In this document: one piece after another, positions 1 to 6,066 of the stretch
Position numbering within the stretch: position 1 is the first letter of the stretch
Layout of the letters: each line of letters starts with the position of its first letter
Origin: Bacteroidota bacterium
GTDB lineage: Bacteria; Bacteroidota; Bacteroidia; Chitinophagales; Chitinophagaceae
Length of the DNA stretch: 13,623 bases
Direction of reading: 5' to 3'
Assembly (NCBI GenBank): GCA_023391015.1
Contig: JAEWBT010000151.1
Coordinates: forward strand, 1-13,623
Position numbers and translations under genes: made by a program
Notes under the pieces: generated by a model
What the model was told of the DNA's origin: nothing
Database searches by the model: none
The model's input: only the letters and a program-made list of their open reading frames with translations

Positions 1-816
1 CGCACCGGCACCCGCCACGACGATGCCTGGCTGGTGAAAACCGACGACTCCGGGCGGCAGATATGGAACAAACACTACGGCAATGCCGACACGGTGGATT
101 GGATCTGGAGCCTGGCTCCGGTGGGCAACCCGGCACAGCCAACCGGCTATATTTTCACCGGCGTTAAAAACCGCAATCCAAACCGGTTCCGGTCGGAAAT
201 GTTTCTGGCACGGGTAGATACCGCCGGAAATGTGATCTGGGACAAGCGCATGGTGGGTCCTTTTGATATGCGGGAAGGCTTGGCGATTGAGCCGACGTTT
301 AATGGAACTTTTTACGTGCTGGGCAGTGAGTTTGACGCTTCCGGAAACGGACAGCTCCTGGCCATGAATATTGACTCCAACGGAAACATCCTCAACGAGC
401 TGCGCTACAGCAGTCTGAGTGGCGAATGGCTGATTCCCCGGAACATATTTATCAACAACCTTGGCGATGCCTATGTAACCGGTCAGCAGCTGCTGCCTGG
501 CAATAACAGCAATGCCTTTGTGGCGCGGATCAAAAACATCAACAACATTCCTGCGGCAGTGGAAACGGTAGCGGCGCCTTCGGCCATTCGGGTGTATCCC
601 AATCCGGCAACTAAAATCTGCACGGTTGCGAGCGACGGCGAAGCGATGACCCGCCTTGTGGTGCGCGATCTTTCCGGACGGGTACTGCGCGAAATCTCCC
701 GTCCGGCACCGCACGCACAAACAATTGCATTAGAAGACCTGCCGCGCGGCATGGTGGTCATTACGGTTTACACGGGCGGTCTTGCGCCGGTGAATTTGAA
801 ATTGTCTGTTGAGTAG
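1..816 (+). CDS. T9SS type A sorting domain-containing secreted protein, 3' end only
   Basis: The reading frame is open from base 1, so the N-terminus lies outside the window and 271 residues are visible; a GTG at 34 is just an internal valine. The first ~170 visible residues contain spaced units of the type (hydrophobic)-D-(S/T/A)-G-x-x-x-W, for example DDSGRQIW, DTAGNVIWDK and DSNGNIL, as in propeller-like repeat proteins of Bacteroidota. The last ~75 residues form a typical T9SS type A sorting domain: a Y-P-N-P motif near visible residue 200, then the VVRDLSGRVLRE strand pair and a short C-terminal strand. Such proteins cross the outer membrane through the T9SS, and the domain is normally removed on secretion. 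The substrate or enzymatic role cannot be told from this part. The stop is TAG at 814-816, and the next gene starts 32 bases later on the same strand. Confidence 0.85.
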   Translation, partial: RTGTRHDDAWLVKTDDSGRQIWNKHYGNADTVDWIWSLAPVGNPAQPTGYIFTGVKNRNPNRFRSEMFLARVDTAGNVIWDKRMVGPFDMREGLAIEPTFNGTFYVLGSEFDASGNGQLLAMNIDSNGNILNELRYSSLSGEWLIPRNIFINNLGDAYVTGQQLLPGNNSNAFVARIKNINNIPAAVETVAAPSAIRVYPNPATKICTVASDGEAMTRLVVRDLSGRVLREISRPAPHAQTIALEDLPRGMVVITVYTGGLAPVNLKLSVE

Positions 817-848
817 CTTTAGGGAACCCTTTTAATATCAAAAACCCA

Positions 849-1823
849 ATGAAAGCCCTTAAAATTACCGGCATTGTTCTCGGCGCGATTCTCCTGTTGC
901 TTGCCATTGGCGGGATGTACCTCAAAACGGCGTTGCCCGATACGGGTGAAGCGCCTACGTTGACGGTTCAAAAAACGCCAGAGCGCATTGCCCACGGAAA
1001 ATATCTGGCGCATCACGTTGCGGTTTGTATGGATTGCCACAGCAAGCGCGATTGGAGTCTTTTTTCCGGTCCGATGGCGGCGGCAGGACAAGGCGGCGGC
1101 GGCGAAGCATTTACCGCAGAGATGGGATTTCCTGGAAATTTCTATGCACCCAATATCACCCCTTACCATCTGGCCGACTGGACCGACGGCGAGATTTTCC
1201 GGGCCGTCACTACTGGCGTAAATAAGGAAGGCAAGGCCCTTTTTCCGGTCATGGCCTATCACCGTTTTGGGCGCATGGATGCGGAAGATGTAAAAGATAT
1301 GATCGCCTATATCCGCACTTTGCCGTCGGTGGAAAACACGCCGCCGCCGTCTGAGCCGGCCTTTCCCGTGAGCCTGCTCATCAACACGATGCCGCAAAAA
1401 GCCGCTTTTGTAACACGACCCGCAAAGCACGATGCAATTGCCTACGGCGCATACCTGGTGAATGTGGCCGGTTGTGTGGACTGCCACAGTCAGACTGAGA
1501 AAGGTAAAGTGATTCCCGGAACCGAGTTTGGCGGCGGAATGGCGTTTGAGCAGTCCGCCGGTACGCTCCGCTCCCCCAACATCACGTTTGACGCCGCAAC
1601 CGGAATTGGCAGCTGGAGCAAAGAGACTTTTGTGCGCCGTTTCCGGAATTACGCCGACAGCACTTATAAACACGCTGCTGTTGGGCCACAGGATTTCAAC
1701 ACGCCGATGCCCTGGACGATGTATGCCGGCATGACGCCCGAAGACCTCGGCGCGATATACGATTACCTCCGCAGCCTGAAGCCGATTGCGCACCCCGTGC
1801 AGCGGTATGCCATGCGGCCATGA
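849..1823 (+). CDS. Membrane-anchored di-heme c-type cytochrome
   Basis: This 324-residue protein has two heme-c attachment sites, CMDCH at residues 60-64 and CVDCH at 209-213, so it is an internally duplicated cytochrome c. A hydrophobic segment at about residues 6-24, with no obvious cleavage or lipobox site, should anchor it in the inner membrane with both hemes in the periplasm. Each half has the usual P-N-I-T motif after the heme site (residues 101-104 and 243-246) and a plausible distal methionine (M135 in FPVMAY; M287 in TPMPW). Proteins of this build pass electrons between dehydrogenases or quinol oxidases and terminal acceptors, but no partner enzyme is adjacent, so the donor and acceptor are unknown. 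It starts 32 bases after the preceding stop with no terminator visible between, so co-transcription is possible. The long reverse-strand frame over it is a shadow. Confidence 0.9.
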   Translation: MKALKITGIVLGAILLLLAIGGMYLKTALPDTGEAPTLTVQKTPERIAHGKYLAHHVAVCMDCHSKRDWSLFSGPMAAAGQGGGGEAFTAEMGFPGNFYAPNITPYHLADWTDGEIFRAVTTGVNKEGKALFPVMAYHRFGRMDAEDVKDMIAYIRTLPSVENTPPPSEPAFPVSLLINTMPQKAAFVTRPAKHDAIAYGAYLVNVAGCVDCHSQTEKGKVIPGTEFGGGMAFEQSAGTLRSPNITFDAATGIGSWSKETFVRRFRNYADSTYKHAAVGPQDFNTPMPWTMYAGMTPEDLGAIYDYLRSLKPIAHPVQRYAMRP

Positions 1824-1877
1824 CGACAGTACAGCATCGAAAACGCGCACTCGACAAACAAAACAAAACGGACCCAA

Positions 1878-2342
1878 ATGGAGACAACAAAAATGACCGC
1901 TACAAACTGGTATCCTGAAAAAAGGTTGCTTGTAACGCATATAAGCGGAGACATCCAGAAAGACGATGTTGAAAGGTGGGAAAAATCTTTCAAAGAGACC
2001 TTAAACCAAATCGGGGATGACACAACGTTCAAAATCTTTGTCAATATGTATGGTTTTAAACCCGAAAATATTGAAGCACATAAAAGATTCAGGACTGTTA
2101 TTCCGTTGACACTTGCTGACTACGGTTGGAAAGTGGGTTATGTGGACTTGTTTGAAGATGAAGCCAAAGTGATGACGTACAAAAACACAAGAGGAATTAA
2201 ATGCGTTGGCGCGGCACATGCACATCAGGATAAAACCAAAATGGACCTGTATGAAACCAGATTCAGCAGCGACAGGGAACATTTTTTCCCGGACCCAACC
2301 CAGGCAAGACACTGGATAGAGAGCCTGGAAATAGCAGACTAA
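1878..2342 (+). CDS. STAS/SEC14 (SpoIIAA-like) domain protein, A+T-rich
   Basis: A 154-residue soluble protein with no signal peptide or membrane segment. The pattern resembles SpoIIAA-like / STAS-SEC14 proteins: an early strand ending in HISGDI (about residues 22-27), an amphipathic helix, a central strand KIFVNMYGF, and a C-terminal F-F-x-D-x-x-x-A-x-x-W-I helix (about residues 136-148) typical of that fold. These small proteins have no settled biochemical role. Translation may begin at 1878 or at the second ATG at 1893; the conserved part is unaffected. Base composition is unlike the neighbours: bases 1921-2340 contain 177 G+C of 420 (42%, hand count), against 55-58% in two counted lines of the next gene, which suggests recent acquisition. 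The assignment rests on overall pattern and is moderate; the reading frame itself is secure. Confidence 0.6.
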   Translation: METTKMTATNWYPEKRLLVTHISGDIQKDDVERWEKSFKETLNQIGDDTTFKIFVNMYGFKPENIEAHKRFRTVIPLTLADYGWKVGYVDLFEDEAKVMTYKNTRGIKCVGAAHAHQDKTKMDLYETRFSSDREHFFPDPTQARHWIESLEIAD

Positions 2343-2366
2343 CCGCCCCACAACAAGCCGCTAACC

Positions 2367-2385
2367 GGTATGTCCTGCGCATACC
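2367..2385 (+). repeat. Perfect 6-bp inverted repeat between the STAS-like gene and the YceI gene
   Basis: GGTATG (2367-2372) and CATACC (2380-2385) flank a 7-base loop. It follows the stop of the A+T-rich gene by 24 bases. It may be a weak terminator, but the T-rich stretch starts only about 14 bases further on. It also covers the ATG at 2370, which argues against that codon being the start of the next gene. Confidence 0.35.
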
Positions 2386-2423
2386 CCACTAATAAAACTT
2401 CTTTTTCTTTTTCTAAAAAACCA

Positions 2424-3053
2424 ATGAAAAACACCCCGATTGCAGTAGCACTCTCCGTGCTGCTGTTGGCTACGGCCTGCAAAAAAGACGAGTCCTCAAC
2501 CGCGCCTCAAACCTACCAACTGGTAGCCGATTCTTCTACCGCCCGCTGGAAAGGCTTTCAGCGCACCGGCTATTTTAACGAAGGCAGTCTTCGCGTGGAA
2601 GGCAAAGACATCCGCGTAGAGAATGGTATGGTAACCGGCGGTACATTTCAGATGCCGCTGTCCAGCCTGGTAAATTTTAACCTGCCTCTGGATAGCCTGA
2701 AACACCTGTTGATTCACCACCTGCAAAGCCCGGATTTCTTCAACATGGCGCTGCACCCGAACCTCACCTACGAGATCAAGCGCACGGAAAAATATTCCGG
2801 AAAAGACACCACCGCAATCGCCGGCGCGAACTATACCGTTTATGGCAACCTCACCATGCTGGGCAAGCCGCTGGAAGTGGTTTTTCCGGCGCGCATCACC
2901 CTGACAGACAAGCGGATGCAGGTGGCGGCAAAAGTAGTCGTGGACCGCACGCGCTGGGGCATGAATTACGCCGCTGATCCGGCTTTGCCCGACGACAAAT
3001 ACATCCTGCCCACTATGCAGATTGAACTGGCCCTTCAGGGCGAAAGAAAATAA
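2424..3053 (+). CDS. YceI-like domain lipoprotein
   Basis: Read from ATG 2424 this is a 209-residue lipoprotein: a short signal of about 18 residues ends in the lipobox L-A-T-A-C, with C19 as the lipidated cysteine, followed by K-K-D-E. An in-frame ATG lies upstream at 2370, but using it would place 18 polar residues before the signal and its ATG lies within a hairpin, so 2424 is preferred. Residues ~30-207 match the YceI family, a lipocalin-like barrel: the opening strand ends in ARWKGF, then a G-T-F-Q-M-P strand, the L-x-S-P-D-F-F (HLQSPDFF) motif, and late strands with GNLTMLGKP and RTRWGMNY. YceI proteins bind isoprenoid-type lipids in some bacteria; the ligand here is unknown. The neighbouring cytochrome could hint at a quinone-related role, but that is speculation. 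Stop TAA at 3051-3053. Confidence 0.88.
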   Translation: MKNTPIAVALSVLLLATACKKDESSTAPQTYQLVADSSTARWKGFQRTGYFNEGSLRVEGKDIRVENGMVTGGTFQMPLSSLVNFNLPLDSLKHLLIHHLQSPDFFNMALHPNLTYEIKRTEKYSGKDTTAIAGANYTVYGNLTMLGKPLEVVFPARITLTDKRMQVAAKVVVDRTRWGMNYAADPALPDDKYILPTMQIELALQGERK

Positions 3054-3081
3054 CACTCCGCCGCGATTTCGTAGTGTTATT
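3049..3081 (+). repeat. 9-bp perfect inverted repeat overlapping the YceI stop codon
   Basis: AATAACACT (3049-3057) is matched by AGTGTTATT (3073-3081) with a 15-base spacer. The left arm contains the TAA stop of the YceI gene. In RNA it would form a 9-bp hairpin just ahead of the stronger terminator hairpin at 3094-3125, and it may help end or protect the 3' end of the message. Confidence 0.5.
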
Positions 3082-3090
3082 GGTTAAGGG

Positions 3091-3130
3091 AAAAAAGCTG
3101 TCTGGCACTCTTGCCGGGCAGCTTTCTTCT
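3091..3130. terminator. Bidirectional intrinsic terminator between convergent genes
   Basis: The arms at 3094-3107 and 3112-3125 can form a 14-bp stem (AAAGCTG outer arm with CAGCTTT) closed by a CTCT loop, with two G-U pairs when read on the plus strand. A run of A (3091-3096) lies on one side and T-rich sequence on the other, so it can end transcription of the YceI gene from the left and of the GSCFA gene from the right. Confidence 0.75.
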
Positions 3131-4113
3131 TAAGTCCCATTTTCAAAATACGCCAACAAACTGCCCAGTTCCAGCCAGGAATGCTGCGCTTGCAGGGCTC
3201 TTGCTTTTTCCCGCATCTGTGCCAGAAAAGCTCCGTGGGCTTCGGTTTCAGGAAAGCGCGGGCGGTGGCTCCGGGCGCGGGTCAGGAGGGCGATATCTTC
3301 CATCAGGGAGCCGTCTTCCGGTGCAATCCAATGGGCCACAAATTGCTCCCACACATAGCTCGTGGCGGCGTGGTTGGGATGGATAAGGTCAATATCGTAG
3401 AACCGGTAATCGCGAAGGACATCTACCACCAACTCGTAGGCTGGAAAATAGTAGCACTTTTGGGGAAAAAGTTCGCAGAGCGTGTGTACCGCATCCAGCA
3501 AACGGCCTTTGGAACGGTTGTTGGCAATAGCCCCGTCGCGGGCGTGGCGCACGGGCGAAACGGTGAAAATCACTTTTACTTCCGGACGTTCGGCAAAGAG
3601 GCCCTTCAATAAATCGCTCCAAGCGGAAACCACTTCTTCGGTGGAAAGCAGTTTTTTCTCAAAGATTTGTCCCGGTGCGCGATGGTTGTTGGCAACCGGT
3701 TGGCCACTTTCTTTCAGCACATACTGAAACGAAGTACCGAGCGTAACGATAATCCATTTCGCATCTTCTAAAAGCGTTGCAGCTTCGGTGGCCGCGCGGT
3801 TCATTTCTACCAAAGCCGCCTGCGCGTCGATGTGTGAAAACCGGCTGTGGTGCTGCCAGCTGTTCCAAAGACCGTTTAGTTGGAAGAGATCATCACTCGT
3901 CCATTTCCGGAAATTCAGCACGTTTTCCAGCGCCTGCGCTGTGCTGATAGGATTAAACAGGATACCCTGCGGATTGGCCGCGATCCGGAAGCCGGTTTGC
4001 GCCAGCCGGTTGCTGATGTGCTCCGTAAAACAAGAGCCCAGCAAGAGAATCTTGTCTTGCAGACGAATGCGAACGGGCGGCTCCGGAATGGTGATGGGCA
4101 ACAAAAACTGCAT
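3130..4113 (-). CDS. GSCFA family protein
   Basis: A 327-residue protein starting at ATG 4113, with no signal peptide. The family-naming motif is present as L-G-S-C-F at residues 25-29, followed by TEHISNRL. Further conserved blocks are NPQGILFNP (48-56), LGTSFQY (125-131), TVSPVRH (184-190) and a D-L-I-H-P-N-H block at 242-248. The layout resembles SGNH/GDSL hydrolases: nucleophile block with S27, Gly and Asn blocks, and a final Asp-x-x-His pair with D242 and H245. A hydrolase or esterase activity on a glycan or lipid is therefore a reasonable inference, but no substrate is established for this family to my knowledge. It is the last minus-strand gene of the block, 95 bases downstream of the receptor operon with a possible terminator between, so it probably has its own promoter. 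Confidence 0.9.
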   Translation of the reverse strand: MQFLLPITIPEPPVRIRLQDKILLLGSCFTEHISNRLAQTGFRIAANPQGILFNPISTAQALENVLNFRKWTSDDLFQLNGLWNSWQHHSRFSHIDAQAALVEMNRAATEAATLLEDAKWIIVTLGTSFQYVLKESGQPVANNHRAPGQIFEKKLLSTEEVVSAWSDLLKGLFAERPEVKVIFTVSPVRHARDGAIANNRSKGRLLDAVHTLCELFPQKCYYFPAYELVVDVLRDYRFYDIDLIHPNHAATSYVWEQFVAHWIAPEDGSLMEDIALLTRARSHRPRFPETEAHGAFLAQMREKARALQAQHSWLELGSLLAYFENGT

Positions 4114-4137
4114 GGGAAATTGGAAGTGCTTTTAAGA

Positions 4138-4193
4138 GCAAAATAAAGCCCGTTCGTGTGCTGTGTCTGTTCCGGCAGGTTTGCTGGGGCTTT
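4138..4193 (-). terminator. Possible terminator after the receptor operon
   Basis: AAAGCCC (4145-4151) and GGGCTTT (4187-4193) form a 7-bp stem. Read on the minus strand the stem is followed by TTTATTTT, as expected for a terminator after the gene ending at 4209. The loop is long (35 bases), which lowers confidence. Confidence 0.35.
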
Positions 4194-4208
4194 TTCATAG
4201 AAGCGCCC

Positions 4209-5252
4209 TCACAACCCAAAATCATCCATCATCCCTTCCATCGCCGCCAGCTTTTTCTTTGGGATTTCCATTTCATCCAACTCCACTTCATAGCCGGTAT
4301 TATCGTCGGTGGCGTTCCAGGTGCCTACCAGTCCCACCTTGTCGGGTTTGAGCTCCATAGCAGCTTTGTTGGGCAGTTCCGTGAAAGCCCAAACACCCTC
4401 TTTCTTGGTCATCGAAAGGCCCACCCATTCATCTTCATCTCCCACCAGCATGATGGCCGCCCACCGGCAAACTCCTTCCGGACAGTCGCCTTTGTAGCCC
4501 CGGATAAACAGTTTTACCGGAATCTCGCCGTCAAAGTAGCCGGTGTAATACAGCCGTTCACCTACAATACCTTTAGGACCTCTGTCAGCCTTTTTAGGAG
4601 TTGCATTTCCGGAATTTTCGTCTTCCTCTTCGTCGGTTTCCGGCTTTTCCATCGCTACATATTTCTCGCCTTTCCGGGCTGCTTTGCGCGCTGCTTCGAC
4701 ATGCGCTTCATAGGCAGCAATGGTTTCGGCGGGATAGACCGAAGCCAGTGCGCCGCCATACAGGGAACCTTTATGCACAAAAAGCCCGCTGACCAGCACA
4801 CAAAACGTTTTTTGCCGCATCGGGTCGAGGAAAAATACGTAGCCGCGAAACCGGTCGGGCACAAAGGCTTCCAGGAGGCTGTCGCGTGTCCGGCCTTGCC
4901 GAACCAGCTCGTAGCGTGCGAGGCGCATGGTGGCCCAGCGCAGGCCCATCGCATCGCTTTCTTCTTTTACGGTTTGAAACAAGCGGTCGGCGTGCTGTAC
5001 CAAGGCTTTCTGGTAGCCGCTGGACGCGATTTCTGTTTCATCCAGCCGCAAGGGCTTCAACAACTTAGGTAAAACGGGTTGGAGGCTGTCCAGCACTTCC
5101 TGCGGCGGCATCAGCGCGGCGTATTGGGCCGGCTGCTGCATCTCCAGGGCGGCGGCCAGCGCCTGCATATAAGCGGCTTCCGGCAAGGGTGCTTTTTTTT
5201 GCGCAAAGGTGGGGAGCGTTCCCAGCAAAAGGAAAAACAAGAGCCGTTTCAT
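4209..5252 (-). CDS. Secreted protein of unknown function, third gene of the receptor operon
   Basis: I do not recognise a named family. The 347-residue protein begins at ATG 5252 (MKRLLFF...), which gives a clean signal peptide ending about F16-A17; the open frame extends further upstream, but that part overlaps the DUF4249 gene and is not needed. Residues ~20-200 look mainly helical. Residues 203-225 are an acidic, low-complexity linker (DEEEDEN). Residues ~230-330 look like a small beta domain (YYTGYFDGEIPVKLFIRGYK and later VGLVGTWNATD), with a possible disulfide between C257 and C262. It starts 16 bases after the DUF4249 stop, so it is almost certainly co-transcribed with the receptor pair. 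A periplasmic or surface role connected to receptor cargo is inferred from context only. Confidence 0.75.
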   Translation of the reverse strand: MKRLLFFLLLGTLPTFAQKKAPLPEAAYMQALAAALEMQQPAQYAALMPPQEVLDSLQPVLPKLLKPLRLDETEIASSGYQKALVQHADRLFQTVKEESDAMGLRWATMRLARYELVRQGRTRDSLLEAFVPDRFRGYVFFLDPMRQKTFCVLVSGLFVHKGSLYGGALASVYPAETIAAYEAHVEAARKAARKGEKYVAMEKPETDEEEDENSGNATPKKADRGPKGIVGERLYYTGYFDGEIPVKLFIRGYKGDCPEGVCRWAAIMLVGDEDEWVGLSMTKKEGVWAFTELPNKAAMELKPDKVGLVGTWNATDDNTGYEVELDEMEIPKKKLAAMEGMMDDFGL

Positions 5253-5268
5253 AATCAGATTTTCAGAA

Positions 5269-6063
5269 TTAAGGCAATACGATCCTTGCTTCCTGTACCG
5301 ATGTTGCGCTGAAGTAGCCCAGCGCCCCGCCCTGAATATTGCTGACCGGATTGGCCGGGGCAGCACTGTTGCCATCGGCGTTGCGGATGGTTGAAAAATA
5401 CTTATAGACCGCTGCATCTATCCCTTCCATCTCAATGGTTACGAGCGTTCCGGAGCCAATGTTTTTATCATCGTCATATGCCAGAATGCTGGGGCGACCA
5501 TTGATGCGCCCGTCGGTGTAGCGGTCATCGCGGGTATCGAAACTCTGCCTTTTGCCATTTGCAAAAAGCGCAAACCGGTAATAATTCGGGATGCCCGGCG
5601 GGTCGGTAAATTCCACAAAAATCTGCGCTGCCTTTCGGCCAAAAGCGCCGGAAACCTCCACCCGAACGCTGTCAATGGGAACCCGGCCGGGCAGGGTAGA
5701 GGCGGCGGTAAAAGTCTCTTCGCCCGTTTCTACGCGCAGTGCGTAGGTGTGGCCCGAAATACCGCTTTTCGCGCCGGGCGTTGTGTAGATACCGGGTGCC
5801 GTTTCAAAAAGCGAATCCGTTGTTCCGGCGGTCAGGTCCTGAATGGAAACCCGGGCGCTGCGTACCGCATCTACGTTATTAGAGGCAGTGTAGGACAGGG
5901 TGCGGCTGACGTGGACGGTCCATGGTTGCAGGCTGTCGGTAACCCTTCCTTCAATAAAAATGCGGGGCGTGCTGTCGCCCACTTTCAGGTCAATCACCTT
6001 TTGGCAGGAAGCCGCCGCTATCAGCAGGCCAAGGCCGGAAATCCACCACAAAAAAGAGCGCAT
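5269..6063 (-). CDS. DUF4249 domain lipoprotein, partner of the TonB receptor
   Basis: A 264-residue lipoprotein. The signal ends in A-A-A-S-C with C20 as the lipidation site. The mature part begins QKVIDL and has the features of DUF4249: the P-R-I-F-I-E-G strand (about residues 33-39), SRTLSY, VSIQDL, an AGTTDSLF... GIYTTPG stretch, a YALRVE strand, then a PNYYRFALF strand and a C-terminal Y-K-Y-F-S-T segment. Proteins of this family are regularly encoded next to SusC-like receptors in Bacteroidota and are thought to sit at the outer membrane with them, but the ligand is not known. The start lies only 3 bases after the receptor stop, indicating tight translational linkage. Confidence 0.88.
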   Translation of the reverse strand: MRSFLWWISGLGLLIAAASCQKVIDLKVGDSTPRIFIEGRVTDSLQPWTVHVSRTLSYTASNNVDAVRSARVSIQDLTAGTTDSLFETAPGIYTTPGAKSGISGHTYALRVETGEETFTAASTLPGRVPIDSVRVEVSGAFGRKAAQIFVEFTDPPGIPNYYRFALFANGKRQSFDTRDDRYTDGRINGRPSILAYDDDKNIGSGTLVTIEMEGIDAAVYKYFSTIRNADGNSAAPANPVSNIQGGALGYFSATSVQEARIVLP

Positions 6064-6066
6064 GGT

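Noticed and set aside
819..1940. 373-residue open frame on the minus strand
   Set aside because: It lies antisense to the di-heme cytochrome, whose motifs are clear; the reverse protein is low in recognisable motifs and rich in Cys/His/Arg, as expected for a shadow frame.
2340..2390. Integron attC site behind the A+T-rich gene
   Set aside because: The AACAAGCCG stretch and hairpin recall attC ends, but no paired GTTRRRY / RYYYAAC cores at the right spacing were found and no integrase is in the window.
4158..5072. 304-residue open frame on the plus strand
   Set aside because: It is antisense to the third operon gene, which has a proper signal peptide and operon spacing; the plus-strand product has no recognisable features.
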